Numbered from the stretch's first letter, positions 24,488-33,309 are shown. The stretch: DNA of 64,000 nt from Nitrospirota bacterium (GCA_016213945.1 JACQZF010000016.1:62001-126000); one strand, 5' to 3'. Notes: a model not told the origin generated them from the sequence alone. Translations and numbers: made by a program.

Positions 24488-26188
24488 ATGAAAGTTATAA
24501 GCCTAAGAACTAAAATTCTGGTGATGATGGCAGGGCTGATAATGCTGTCAGGCATTGGGACAATGGTTTTCATAAAGACTGCGCTATACCAGAAACTTTT
24601 TATCAAACTTGAAGAAAGAGGAATAACTATAGCCAGGTATATCGCAGAGAACAGCGTTAATCCCATATTGACAGAGAAGTTCTATCAACTTGAGATGATG
24701 GCAAAGGATGTTAAAAGCACTGAGGAGGACGTTGAATATATATTTATTCTTGATGAACACGGTAATGTTTTAGCGCATACCTTTGACAAAGGCTTTCCTG
24801 TTGATCTGAAGATGGTTAATGTTATAGAAGCAGGAAAGGCATTCAGCGTTAAGACCGTTAGGGCCGGAGAAGAAGATGTTCTTGATATTGCCGTCCCGAT
24901 TCTGACGGGAGATGCAGGGGTTATTCATCTCGGTATTTCACATGCCTCCATAACAAAAGATATTAATGAGATTATAAGGTTTTTGCTCTTGATAGTTACC
25001 GCGATAATGTTTGCCGGGATCACCGCTGCAATTGTCCTTTCAAAGACAATAACCAAACCTGTCTCCGAGCTTACAAAGGCGGTGCGAGTTGTGGGCGGAG
25101 GCGATTTAAATTATACGGTTAATATAGGTGCAAACGATGAGATAGGGCAGCTTTCTGAATCCTTTAATAAAATGACAAGGGACCTGAAAGAAAGAACAGA
25201 CGAGCTTGAGAGAATTAATTCGGAATTGTCAATGCTGCAGGCCATCTCAATGGCGGCAGCCAGCACCATGAAACTGCATGACCTCTTTGCTGCCGTGCTA
25301 TATACATTAGCAAGTTTCAGGATATTTAAAATTGAATATAAAGGTGTGATATTCATCATTGACGGCGACAGGCTGAAGCTTGCTTTCCAGACAGGATTCC
25401 CAGAGCAATTTGTGGAGGCGCACAAATTTATGAAGGTCGGGGAATGCATCTGCGGGCTCGCAGCAGAGACAGGGAAGATTACTGTATCCCCGGATTGCGC
25501 GGCAGACAACAGACACACTCTTAAGTATCCAGGAGAGACTCCTCACGGTCATATAATTATCCCTCTTGAGGCAAGACACATGATTTTGGGGGTGTTGTGT
25601 TTGTACCTTCCTGTTGGGATTGAAGTAAGCGAACGCGAAATGGCGTTGTTTTATACCATAGGCAGCAGGATAGGGGCGGCAATCGACAACATAATGCTCT
25701 ATGAAGAGACAAAAGAGCTTTCCCTGCACGACCCTCTCACAAAGCTTGCCAACAGACGGTTGATGGACTATGTGCTCGGAACCGCGTTTGCCAAAGCACA
25801 GAGGGGCGAAAGTCAATTTTCAGCAATGATGATAGACATAGATTATTTCAAAAAATACAATGACACATACGGGCATACCTTCGGAGATAATGTGCTTATT
25901 GAGGTTGCAAAGATACTTTCAAAGGAGATAAGGCAGATAGACCTCGGCGTCAGATACGGCGGGGAGGAATTCCTTATCCTGCTTCCTGATACAGGATTAC
26001 CGGAAGCTTGCGATGTCGCTGAGAGGATAAGAAGGGAAGTGGAGGCAAAGACAGGAATTACCGTAAGCCTCGGGGTCTCCTGCTATAATTACAAGATGCA
26101 GGAAAAAGAAGAGATCATTATGAGAGCGGACGATGCCCTTCTGCAGGCAAAGCGGAAAGGAAGAAACCGGACAGAGGTCAATGCGTAG
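24488..26188 (+). CDS. Membrane diguanylate cyclase with HAMP and GAF domains
   Basis: A 566-residue sensor enzyme: transmembrane helix (about 10-30), a periplasmic domain of about 120 residues, a second helix (about 160-182), HAMP, a short coiled coil, a GAF domain (about 255-405) and a GGDEF domain. The active loop is RYGGEEF, and RQID five residues before it matches the inhibitory I-site RxxD. It should make c-di-GMP with product inhibition. The PhnD-like lipoprotein gene ends 7 bp upstream, which suggests a paired sensor. The 3' end overlaps the convergent acyltransferase gene by 11 bp. Confidence 0.88.
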   Translation: MKVISLRTKILVMMAGLIMLSGIGTMVFIKTALYQKLFIKLEERGITIARYIAENSVNPILTEKFYQLEMMAKDVKSTEEDVEYIFILDEHGNVLAHTFDKGFPVDLKMVNVIEAGKAFSVKTVRAGEEDVLDIAVPILTGDAGVIHLGISHASITKDINEIIRFLLLIVTAIMFAGITAAIVLSKTITKPVSELTKAVRVVGGGDLNYTVNIGANDEIGQLSESFNKMTRDLKERTDELERINSELSMLQAISMAAASTMKLHDLFAAVLYTLASFRIFKIEYKGVIFIIDGDRLKLAFQTGFPEQFVEAHKFMKVGECICGLAAETGKITVSPDCAADNRHTLKYPGETPHGHIIIPLEARHMILGVLCLYLPVGIEVSEREMALFYTIGSRIGAAIDNIMLYEETKELSLHDPLTKLANRRLMDYVLGTAFAKAQRGESQFSAMMIDIDYFKKYNDTYGHTFGDNVLIEVAKILSKEIRQIDLGVRYGGEEFLILLPDTGLPEACDVAERIRREVEAKTGITVSLGVSCYNYKMQEKEEIIMRADDALLQAKRKGRNRTEVNA

Positions 26189-27149
26189 ACATTAGCTCTT
26201 TTTTCCCCTTGTAGGTTTTCCAGCGGTTATGGATCCAGAGGTATTGTTCAGGATACTTCCTGATAATGAATTCCATCCTGCGCGTCATCTCTCCGGTTAT
26301 CCTGATGATCTCCTCTTTCTCGCTTGTATATTCTTTGGGATAAACAGGGTCGCTGACAAAACCTTCATACCGGTTGTTTTCCGGTCTCCGGCAAACCGCC
26401 ACAACAACAACCGGCCTCTTAAAATTTATGGCAAGTATTGCGGGGACAGGCGTGGTGGTTGCCTTGCGCCCGAAGAAATCAACCAGGACGCCTTTCATCG
26501 TGCTTTGGTCCGGCAGCATCCCGATGGACTTGCCGGATTGCAGGGTTTTCTGAAGTACGAATAACGCGTTCTTTTTTGGTATGATGACCTGGCCTCTTGA
26601 AGCGCGGCTCTCAAAAATGAGTTTTTCAAGATATTCATTGTCCAGGGGCCGCGCAACAATTGCGAGGGGAATTCCTGCAAAAGCGCTGACACGCGGGAGG
26701 ATCTCCCAATTACCCATATGCGGCGTAACGAAGATGCAACCGCGGGACTCGTCGTGTATTCTTTTTGCCTTACTGAAAAGATCTTCAAGGTTTTCCGCGT
26801 AATAGTTAAGCCTTTCCATAGCATCAGGAGAGGAAAAAAGATAGCGGAGCTTTACGATTTCCAGAAAGGTCAGAAAGAAAGAGGTGCAGCTTTGACGCGC
26901 GATGCGTCTGATCTCGTCCCCTGTTTTTTCACCTTTGAACGCGTGGCGCAAATTCTCAATTGCAATATTCCGGCGCTTTTTGCTGAGGTGATAAAGCAGG
27001 CCGCCGAGAAGGCCGCTGATAACACGGATTATATTTAAGGGAACGGCGCGGCAGACTTGAATAATGAAATATGCGGCAGTATATTCGATGATTTTTATGA
27101 ATTTATTTTTTTTGCGTTTCTTTTGGGCCAATGGTCTAATAATCTCCAC
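26178..27149 (-). CDS. LpxL/HtrB-like lysophospholipid acyltransferase
   Basis: A 323-residue inner-membrane acyltransferase: basic N-terminus, one hydrophobic helix, then HMGNWE (the HX4(D/E) catalytic motif), LPDQSTMKGVLVDFFGR and a C-terminal LWIHNRW motif. Family members add secondary acyl chains to lipid A, and homologues also occur in aryl-polyene clusters. It is the last gene of the ketosynthase block (25 bp after the upstream gene), so it could transfer the product of that block to a lipid rather than act in standard lipid A assembly. Confidence 0.82.
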   Translation of the reverse strand: MEIIRPLAQKKRKKNKFIKIIEYTAAYFIIQVCRAVPLNIIRVISGLLGGLLYHLSKKRRNIAIENLRHAFKGEKTGDEIRRIARQSCTSFFLTFLEIVKLRYLFSSPDAMERLNYYAENLEDLFSKAKRIHDESRGCIFVTPHMGNWEILPRVSAFAGIPLAIVARPLDNEYLEKLIFESRASRGQVIIPKKNALFVLQKTLQSGKSIGMLPDQSTMKGVLVDFFGRKATTTPVPAILAINFKRPVVVVAVCRRPENNRYEGFVSDPVYPKEYTSEKEEIIRITGEMTRRMEFIIRKYPEQYLWIHNRWKTYKGKKELMSTH

Positions 27150-27150
27150 T

Positions 27151-27174
27151 AACCCCTCTTTGTCAAAGAGGGTA
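27151..27174. repeat. Short C/G palindrome between genes
   Basis: ACCCCTCTTTGTCAAAGAGGG, a reduced member of the KGG-type palindrome family. It fills the gap between the ketosynthase-like and acyltransferase genes. Confidence 0.5.
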
Positions 27175-28464
27175 TTAGCTCACTTCCACAATTACCGACG
27201 AGGATTGTCCCCCTACGCCGTAGCTGATTGAGAGGAAGCGGTCCTTATTGCAGGGCTGCGGAGAATTTGAAATCCGCAATTCGGAGAATTCCTTTTCTGT
27301 TTCATGAAAGTTCAATGTCGCGGGAACGGTCTTTTTTTTCACAGCGTGTATTCCGTAGATTACTTCTGCAATGTCGCTTGCCGCTCCGATATGGCCCGTG
27401 TACGGCTTGAGTCCGCAGATAGGGATGTCAGATTTTTTATTTCCCAAAGTATCCATGATGGAGCGCAGTTCCGATTTGTCTCCTTTAGGGGTGCCGCTTC
27501 CGTGAGGGATGATACAAGCAAGATCGTCAATGCCGCAATCGGTTTCATTCATTACTAATTCGATATTGCGTTTGATGACTTTCTCAGGCACTCCGAGACG
27601 CTGGTTGGAGGGGAATTCAATACAGTTCTCAACTCCGGTTATCTTCCCGAAAATATTTGCTCCCCACTGTTTTGCAGCATCGGCGGACGCCAGGAGTATT
27701 GCCGCTCCGCCTTCGCCGGGAATAAAACCATCCCTGTTTTTGTCAAAGGGTTTGTATGAGTGAACGCCTGATTTGCACTTTGAAAGGATCCCCAGTCCCT
27801 CAAGTTCATATAGCGGAATCTCTGTAATCCAGTTGCCGTAGCCCACTGCCAGGGCGATGTCCGCCTTGTTTTGTTTAATGCTCCTGTATGCCAGCTCAAG
27901 TGCATTTCCCCCGTAAGGCGAGAGGCTCGCAAGGCTGGTGTTAGGCCCCATGAATTCCACATACGCCGAGAGGAAACTGAACAGGTTATTTGAAAGAGAT
28001 TCCAGTAAGAAAAACGGACTGACCTTGTTCAATGCCGCGTTGTTCAGCTTTGCCTGATCAACGGTTTGCCACGTTGAGTCAGAGCTGTCTTTAAGCGCGG
28101 GATACATGAAGTCGTAACCGACCTTTGTGAAATTTCCCGAGGCGACATATATCGCCCTTCTGCCGGGCGGGACCTCTGAAATCTTTTCACGCAGCGAAGA
28201 CACCGCTTCACATGACGAACAGAATCCAAGGATGGCGCCACGGTTAAGGAATTTCATCTGCCCTTCCTGTTTTGGAGGCAGGTCCTGAGGAAGCGCATAT
28301 TCTTTTACCTGAGCATAGTACTGTAAATAATCCGGCAGGCCGTCAAGCGGATAATGCCCGATGCCTGTCTTCATTGCCGTAATGTTGTTCATGTTCTCGT
28401 CAACATTTTTCCCAAGCGGCGTTGTAAGTCCTATGCCGGTTATGACGACTTCTCTTGCAGACAT
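27175..28464 (-). CDS. Ketosynthase homologue lacking the catalytic Cys (CLF-like, copy 2)
   Basis: A 429-residue thiolase-fold protein of the FabF type. It keeps HGSGTPKGD (first His) and KPYTGHIGAASD (Lys and second His). The segment that should hold the nucleophilic Cys reads SLASLSPYGG, with no Cys. Such Cys-less homologues act as chain-length factors paired with an active ketosynthase in type II polyketide and aryl-polyene systems. A 1-bp overlap with the dehydratase-like gene upstream implies coupled translation. The active partner is probably the FabF-like gene at 31307. Confidence 0.78.
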   Translation of the reverse strand: MSAREVVITGIGLTTPLGKNVDENMNNITAMKTGIGHYPLDGLPDYLQYYAQVKEYALPQDLPPKQEGQMKFLNRGAILGFCSSCEAVSSLREKISEVPPGRRAIYVASGNFTKVGYDFMYPALKDSSDSTWQTVDQAKLNNAALNKVSPFFLLESLSNNLFSFLSAYVEFMGPNTSLASLSPYGGNALELAYRSIKQNKADIALAVGYGNWITEIPLYELEGLGILSKCKSGVHSYKPFDKNRDGFIPGEGGAAILLASADAAKQWGANIFGKITGVENCIEFPSNQRLGVPEKVIKRNIELVMNETDCGIDDLACIIPHGSGTPKGDKSELRSIMDTLGNKKSDIPICGLKPYTGHIGAASDIAEVIYGIHAVKKKTVPATLNFHETEKEFSELRISNSPQPCNKDRFLSISYGVGGQSSSVIVEVS

Positions 28465-28946
28465 TATAATTTCATCTCTCTCGTCAGGACACTGAAAAAT
28501 TTCTTCATCTCATCAACATCTTCAATTTCTTCAACCGGCACCACCTTGCCTTCAAACTCCGCGACGATCTTTTTCTTCCCCTTCACCAGCCCTATTCCCC
28601 TGTATATTCTTTTTTCCCCTCTATCAAGAGGGGTAGGGGGTGTGTTTCCCTCTTGCTTCTCCATTAGCTGGACCTCAAGCTCCACCTGGTCCCCCGGCAG
28701 CGCAAAACTGTAGAAATTTGATTTTAGCACCCTGCTGATCAAAAACCAGTTCCTGAAATCCGAAGACGCGGCCTCAAGCCAGCCTGTCAACTGCGTCAGC
28801 GCCTCAAGCAGCATGACGCCCGGCATGATGGGGTTTTTAGGAAAATGAAATTCAAGGAAGTCCTCGCTCATGGCAACGTTCTTGACGCCCTTTATAAGCT
28901 CTCCCGATTTCCATTCCGTGATGTGGTCTATTAGTAAGTAACGCAT
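28464..28946 (-). CDS. FabZ/FabA-type hotdog dehydratase-like protein (copy 2)
   Basis: A 160-residue hotdog protein with HFPKNPIMPGVMLLEALTQ, the FabZ-type active-site region (His, and Glu in place of Asp). Beta-hydroxyacyl-ACP dehydratases remove water in chain elongation. An in-frame repeat adds a PPTPLDRGEKRIYRG segment in a loop near residue 105. It lies directly upstream of the Cys-less ketosynthase. A second hotdog gene at 32797 may form a heterodimer with it, as in ApeI/ApeP. Confidence 0.78.
   Translation of the reverse strand: MRYLLIDHITEWKSGELIKGVKNVAMSEDFLEFHFPKNPIMPGVMLLEALTQLTGWLEAASSDFRNWFLISRVLKSNFYSFALPGDQVELEVQLMEKQEGNTPPTPLDRGEKRIYRGIGLVKGKKKIVAEFEGKVVPVEEIEDVDEMKKFFSVLTREMKL
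28611..28645. repeat. In-frame palindrome in the hotdog gene
   Basis: TTTTCCCCTCTATCAAGAGGGG with flanking G-runs, translated as TPPTPLDRGEKR. Confidence 0.55.
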
Positions 28947-29012
28947 AAAGTTTAATGGTTTAATAATAAGGTGGGTTTATTCTAAACAAACAGAAGGGGA
29001 AATGTGAAGTTT

Positions 29013-29291
29013 TTATGTTTTGTTGACATCAGAGCCTCTTGCAAAATATATCTTACAAGAGGAGAGGACACTCTCTTTATTGAGGTTAACAATTTCAATT
29101 AAATTGCAGAATTTCTCGAACTCCTTAATCCGTTTGTTTGCGTTTATACTCTGGAGACCGCTGACAATCTCATAATAAGAGATTATTGAGACAGCAAGTG
29201 AATCAATATTGTCAGAGACTTTTTCCTTAAGTCTCATGTCCCCTTTAAGATAGAATGAAATAATGTTGGTATCTAAAAGATATTTTCTCAC
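29013..29291 (-). pseudogene. Truncated VapC-like PIN toxin
   Basis: A 92-residue ORF starting MRKYLLDTNIISFYL (first PIN acidic residue) with SIISYYEIVSGL (second acidic residue). Full VapC toxins run to about 130 residues with a C-terminal Asp-containing motif; here the frame stops after ARGSDVNKT. No continuation is seen in other frames. A frame-lost or inactive RNase toxin is therefore likely. Its start overlaps the upstream antitoxin-like gene by 4 bp (ATGA), the usual toxin-antitoxin arrangement. Confidence 0.6.
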
Positions 29292-29536
29292 AATACTCTT
29301 TTTCTGAACGTTTTTTGACGCCGTGACCCAATCTCATCCAGAGCCGCTGCTTCTTCAGAGGACAGGTCTTCCCATATGCCGAAAAATTTTAAAGCCGCTC
29401 GACTGCAGTCCTTAACATCTTTTTTCCGGCTCTCAATGCCTATCATGAAATAGTGGATAACATCATAAAGCTCCGTAATCTTATCTTTAGGAATCTTTTC
29501 CACTTCCCGAATGATTTTTTCTTTAATGCCCGGCAT
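29288..29536 (-). CDS. Antitoxin-like protein upstream of the PIN fragment
   Basis: An 82-residue, mostly helical protein with KIPKDKITELYDVIHYFMIG and a basic C-terminus. It resembles the small helical antitoxins encoded before PIN toxins. AAGGAGG precedes the ATG, and the stop overlaps the PIN ORF. With a truncated toxin it may be a relic or may serve as an orphan regulator. The exact antitoxin family is not recognised. Confidence 0.55.
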   Translation of the reverse strand: MPGIKEKIIREVEKIPKDKITELYDVIHYFMIGIESRKKDVKDCSRAALKFFGIWEDLSSEEAAALDEIGSRRQKTFRKRVL

Positions 29537-29572
29537 TGTTGCCTCCTTGTACGGCTATTTTAGCATAAAGAC

Positions 29573-29873
29573 TCAAGCTGCGCTCCACACTTTACGCCTT
29601 TTTACAAAATATTCTTTTGCTGAAACAGGCTTGCCTTTAATCTTCTTTGCTTTTTCAATCAGCGCTATATCAAAAAGGTCCTCTCTTAATTCAGTGTCAC
29701 TAACGATCTTTTCAAGGAAAGCCTCTCTTTCCTTGCTATGGAGCGCTTTAAAGGCTGTAAAGAAAACCTCTGCCGTTGCCTGACTTGTTTTGGAAAGATA
29801 GTGGTTTTTGTCCTTGTCGAATTTTGAGATCAGTGCCCCGATTTTTTTCCGCGAATGAATTGATGTCGGACAT
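29573..29873 (-). pseudogene. Antitoxin-like gene with a frameshift in a 7-A run
   Basis: Starting at ATG 29873 (GGGAG upstream), the first residues read MSDINSFAEK. After a run of seven A (T on the plus strand, 29842-29848) a -1 base change would continue as IGALISKFDKDKNHYL... to VKRRKVWSAA and a stop at 29573. Without the change the frame ends after about 40 residues. The restored 99-residue product is helical with a C-terminal KGKPVSAKEYF motif, as in type II antitoxins. It may be a mutation, an assembly error, or a programmed slip at the A-run. Confidence 0.58.
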
Positions 29874-29890
29874 AAATAATCTCCCCTATT

Positions 29891-30035
29891 TAGAGTCTGT
29901 CCATAAATTACACAGTTTCAATTTCGTCATGCCCGAAGTCCTTAATCGGGCATCCAGAACTATTTAAAAAGACTGGATTCCCGCTCAACAGACTGCGGGA
30001 ATGACAGTTCAATGTTCGAATTTGGACAGACTCTA
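29891..30035. mobile_element. MITE-like element (145 bp)
   Basis: Bounded by inverted repeats with core AGAGTCTGTCCA and TGGACAGACTCT. Inside are two hairpins (CATGCCCGAA/CGGGCATCCAG and GATTCCCGCTC/GCGGGAATGAC types). A second copy in opposite orientation lies at 36021-36166, and a fragment at 1613-1670. No coding capacity is present, so it would need a transposase in trans. It sits between acpS and the toxin-antitoxin remnants. Confidence 0.7.
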
Positions 30036-30046
30036 TTTAGTTTGTA

Positions 30047-30442
30047 TTAATTCTTATCCGCTCCAACCAGTATCACACTTGCCACAGCGTAATCTGACGA
30101 ATGTGAAATGGAGACGGTGAGCTGGTTGATCTTTCGTTTCCTGCTCATCTTCTTTACCCAGCCGGTGAATGAAAGCGCAGGTTTTCCCGAAGGGCCGGGT
30201 ACGGTTTCGATTTCCTGGAAGGAATGGTCAACTCCTGCGCCGGACATGCCGATGCCGAGCGCTTTCAGGCTCGCCTCTTTTACCGCGAAGCGTCCGGCAA
30301 AATGGATATGAGGGTCTTTTCTCGAAAGACAATATTCTCTTTCTTTCTCGGTGAAAATATCCGACATGAAACTTTTATTTTTAAGGGCGATATTCCTGAA
30401 TTTTGAGATCCCCACAATATCTATTCCCTGATATATTTTCAT
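30047..30442 (-). CDS. acpS: Holo-ACP synthase
   Basis: A 131-residue 4'-phosphopantetheinyl transferase of AcpS type. GIDIVGISKF, FAGRFAVKEASLKALGIG and SISHSSDYAVA mark the magnesium and CoA sites. It activates acyl carrier protein by attaching phosphopantetheine. It sits inside the ketosynthase/dehydratase block, although no ACP gene is found in the window, so the carrier must be elsewhere. It may be the cell's only AcpS or one dedicated to this block. Confidence 0.88.
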   Translation of the reverse strand: MKIYQGIDIVGISKFRNIALKNKSFMSDIFTEKEREYCLSRKDPHIHFAGRFAVKEASLKALGIGMSGAGVDHSFQEIETVPGPSGKPALSFTGWVKKMSRKRKINQLTVSISHSSDYAVASVILVGADKN

Positions 30443-30478
30443 TCGTTTTCTTCCTGATTGCTGATAGCTGACCGCTAT

Positions 30479-31231
30479 TTATGAAACGCTCATGCCTCCG
30501 TCTACGGGGATAGCCTGACCTGTGATGTAATCAGCTTTGTCGGAGGCGAGGAACACGATGAGGTTTGCGACATCTCCCGGTTCGCCGAACCTGTTAAGCG
30601 GGATTTGTTCAAGGATTCTATCTCCGGCCCTTTTCCTCACGCGGGTGCTCATGTCAGTGACGGTCATCCCCGGTAAAACCGCATTGACCTGTATCCCTTT
30701 CCCCCCCAGCTCGACAGCGCATGCGCGGGTGAATGAGATCAGCCCGCCTTTTGCCGAGGCATAGTTTGTCTGCCCCCGGCCTCCCTTCAGAGCGCCGATG
30801 GATGAGATATTGATGATCTTGCCCGAATGGTTCGCCATCATCATTTCCGCGGCGTATTTGGTGCAGAGGAACGCGCCCCTCAGGTTTGTGTCAAGCACCT
30901 TGTCCCACTCGGAGAGCTCCATTGCCAAAAGCAAATTGTCTTTAATGACGCCTGCGTTGTTTACCAGTATGTCGAGCCGGCCGTATTTATTTTTCATAAA
31001 ATCAAAAAGCGCTTTGACCCCATCCGGGGAGGATATATCGGCCTGAAAAATATCCACCTCACCGCCTGAATCAGCGACGGCTTTTTTCACGTCCTCCGCC
31101 TTCTCTGCGGACTTATTGTAATTGATAATAACCTTCGCGCCTGCCTTTGCAAGCAGGATGGAGGTCTCCCTCCCGATCCCCCTTGAGCCGCCGGTAACGA
31201 GTGCGACTTTGCCTGTAAGATCAATATGCAT
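30479..31231 (-). CDS. fabG: 3-oxoacyl-ACP reductase (FabG-type)
   Basis: A 250-residue short-chain dehydrogenase. NADPH motif TGGSRGIGRE, NNAG, catalytic Ser in NISSIGA, and the Tyr/Lys pair in YASAKGG are all intact. It reduces beta-ketoacyl groups in chain elongation. ATG 31231 has AAAGGAG upstream; an earlier in-frame start adds a repeat-derived peptide. It lies between the active ketosynthase and acpS. Confidence 0.88.
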   Translation of the reverse strand: MHIDLTGKVALVTGGSRGIGRETSILLAKAGAKVIINYNKSAEKAEDVKKAVADSGGEVDIFQADISSPDGVKALFDFMKNKYGRLDILVNNAGVIKDNLLLAMELSEWDKVLDTNLRGAFLCTKYAAEMMMANHSGKIINISSIGALKGGRGQTNYASAKGGLISFTRACAVELGGKGIQVNAVLPGMTVTDMSTRVRKRAGDRILEQIPLNRFGEPGDVANLIVFLASDKADYITGQAIPVDGGMSVS

Positions 31232-31242
31232 CAATTCTCCTT

Positions 31243-31309
31243 TAAACCACAGAGGCACTGAGACACAGAGAAAAAGTATTTCCTCCGTGCCTCAGTGTCT
31301 CTGTGGTTA
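31243..31309. repeat. AACCACAGAG-type inverted repeat (copy 4)
   Basis: Arms AACCACAGAGGCACTGAG and CTCAGTGTCTCTGTGGTT. The right arm overlaps the stop codon of the ketosynthase gene. Confidence 0.8.
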
Positions 31310-32671
31310 TATATTATACTTTTTTATCACAAGCGACGCATTCTGTCCGCCGAAGCCGAATGAGTTCGATATTGCCGCTCGCACAACTTTCGATCTTTTA
31401 ACATCCGGCACATAATCCAGGTCGCATTTGGGGTCGGGGGTTTTCAAATTAAGGGTTGGATGAATTTCATTTCTGTTGACGCTCAATGCTGTGAACACGA
31501 ATTCCGGGCCGCCCGACCCTGCGAGCAAGTGCCCGATAACTGATTTAGTCGAATTAACGCACAGGTTGTTTGCGTGGCCTTTAAATACATTTTTTATTGC
31601 CAGTGTCTCCGCTGAATCATTGAGCTTCGTGCTTGTGCCGTGCGCGTTAATATAATCAATTTCTTCGGGTTGCGTGTTTGCGTCCGAGAGCGCGGCCCGC
31701 ATCGCCTTTTCAGCGCCTTCTCCTTTTGGATGAGGCGCGGTCACCTGATACGCATCCATGGTTGTCCCGTATCCCGCAACCTCGGCATATATTTTTGCCC
31801 CGCGTTTGAGCGCGTGTGATTCCTCCTCAAGGACAACAACTCCTGCGCCTTCTCCCATTACAAGCCCGCCCCTCTTCCTGTCAAAAGGCCTGCAAACTTC
31901 TTCAGGATTATCTGATGAAGTGTTTGCCGCGCCAAGCAGGACAAAGAAGACAAGTCCCACAGGGTTTATCATTGAATCTGCTCCGCCTGCCGCGATCAGG
32001 TCGGCGTCTCCCCTGCGGATCGCGCGGAATGCAACCCCAATTGCCTGCGAGGAAGATGCACATGCCGTGGTTATCGTAGTGTTGAAACCGTTCAGCCCGA
32101 ATTTTTTTGCGATCAGCGCGGCGGGCCTGTTTGAATTATTTTTGATGAGGGATTCATTGTGGACGTCTCTGTATTCTTTGCCGAATTTTTGATAATCAAA
32201 TTTTTTGTTATTACCAACCCACCTCTGAATATCCTCCAGCCGGTTTATTCCAAGTCCTGCGGCGAAGGCAACGCCGTAACGTGTATTGACAAAAAATCCC
32301 CCTGTCTCCCCCTTTTTCAAAGGGGGACATATTTTATTCCCCACTTTAACAAAGGGGGGTGAGGGGGGATTTTGCAAAGGACCACTTATAATTTTGGCAT
32401 CATGTAATGCTTCCTTTGCAGCCCATAGGGCAAACAGGGTCCTGCGCTCGCCTTCGATTTTTGCATCTTCCGGGAATTCTGTTTGAATTTTATTCCAGTC
32501 AGCTTCTTTGACTGCGCCGGCTGCCTGCACGGGAGATTTCCCGGCGCCAGGATATGTCAGCTTACTGATCCCTGAAACTCCGGCAAGCGCCTTCTGCCAG
32601 TTCTCTTCAACCTGAAGGCCGAGGGAAGTGGCCATACCAAGTCCTGTGATAACAACCCTGCGTTTATTCAT
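31307..32671 (-). CDS. fabF: Beta-ketoacyl-ACP synthase II-like, catalytic
   Basis: A 454-residue ketosynthase with an intact triad: Cys in TTACASSSQAI, His in NAHGTSTKLND and His in TKSVIGHLLAGSG, with the closing SNSFGFGGQNASL. It condenses malonyl-ACP with an acyl chain. Near residue 105 a 28-codon stretch (PPSPPFVKVGNKICPPLKKGE region) is encoded by a double palindromic repeat in a surface loop. It is the only Cys-bearing member of the three ketosynthase-like proteins here, and so the probable catalytic partner of the other two. Confidence 0.88.
   Translation of the reverse strand: MNKRRVVITGLGMATSLGLQVEENWQKALAGVSGISKLTYPGAGKSPVQAAGAVKEADWNKIQTEFPEDAKIEGERRTLFALWAAKEALHDAKIISGPLQNPPSPPFVKVGNKICPPLKKGETGGFFVNTRYGVAFAAGLGINRLEDIQRWVGNNKKFDYQKFGKEYRDVHNESLIKNNSNRPAALIAKKFGLNGFNTTITTACASSSQAIGVAFRAIRRGDADLIAAGGADSMINPVGLVFFVLLGAANTSSDNPEEVCRPFDRKRGGLVMGEGAGVVVLEEESHALKRGAKIYAEVAGYGTTMDAYQVTAPHPKGEGAEKAMRAALSDANTQPEEIDYINAHGTSTKLNDSAETLAIKNVFKGHANNLCVNSTKSVIGHLLAGSGGPEFVFTALSVNRNEIHPTLNLKTPDPKCDLDYVPDVKRSKVVRAAISNSFGFGGQNASLVIKKYNI
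32291..32375. repeat. In-frame double palindrome in fabF
   Basis: Two C-run/G-run palindromes centred on TTTTTCAAAG and TTTAACAAAG, read as PPSPPFVKVGNKICPPLKKG. Confidence 0.65.
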
Positions 32672-32701
32672 AGAGAATGTCTGTTCATGTTTTAAATTTA
32701 A

Positions 32702-32787
32702 ATAACCACTGAGTCACGGAGACACAGAGGGAAATAATAAAAACATAGTATTATACTTTTGCCTTTCTCCGTGTCTCTGTGGTTATT
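32702..32787. repeat. AACCACTGAG-type inverted repeat (copy 5)
   Basis: AACCACTGAGTCACGGAGAC and CTCCGTGTCTCTGTGGTT arms around an AT-rich loop, between the hotdog and ketosynthase genes. Confidence 0.75.
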
Positions 32788-32796
32788 CATAGTATC

Positions 32797-33237
32797 TTAT
32801 ATCTTGATACCGCTGTAGTAATAGAACAGGTCCATAAGCGCTTTTGAATCGACCTTTTGAACGTGGCTGTAGATGATGCGGTCCATTTCAGCGATTGTTT
32901 CCCCGTCAACCGTAATCCACGCCCTGCCGAGCGAATCTCTTTTTGATGTCGAGATGATCTCTCCGTGGATCTCAGCCTTGAATCCCGGTCTTAGATCAGG
33001 AGTAATATTTACGCCTTCAACGAGAGACATGACAGCGGAAAGTTTGAAATCATGTGAATAGATGACAAGCCACCCTAAAAGCTGGGCCATGGCCTCAATG
33101 TATATTACTCCGGGAACAAGCGCCTTCTTCCTGAAATGCCCTCTCAGGAATTCTTCCGAAAGCGTAAAGGTCTTCACCCCGGTTATTGATCTGCCTTTTT
33201 CGATGTTCTCGACCTTGTCGTAGTATAGAAAACGCAT
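32797..33237 (-). CDS. Hotdog dehydratase-like protein (copy 1)
   Basis: A 146-residue hotdog-fold protein resembling FabZ/ApeP: GHFRKKALVPGVIYIEAMAQ holds the region of the catalytic His and Glu. The pattern is weaker than in the copy at 28464, so it may be a non-catalytic partner. It lies between a Cys-less ketosynthase and the active ketosynthase. Confidence 0.7.
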   Translation of the reverse strand: MRFLYYDKVENIEKGRSITGVKTFTLSEEFLRGHFRKKALVPGVIYIEAMAQLLGWLVIYSHDFKLSAVMSLVEGVNITPDLRPGFKAEIHGEIISTSKRDSLGRAWITVDGETIAEMDRIIYSHVQKVDSKALMDLFYYYSGIKI

Positions 33238-33248
33238 TTAATTTTTCC

Positions 33249-33309
33249 TGTCATTCCCGCCCAGTCGGGAATCTTCTTCAAGAAAGATTCCCGACAAGCC
33301 GGAATGACA
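33249..33309. repeat. REP-like inverted repeat
   Basis: GTCATTCCCGCCCAGTCGGGAATC and GATTCCCGACAAGCCGGAATGAC-type arms; intergenic. Confidence 0.75.

Noticed and set aside
29511-29783. 90-codon plus-strand open frame beside the antitoxin genes
   Set aside because: It is opposite the frameshifted antitoxin-like gene, which has an RBS and a family-like sequence.
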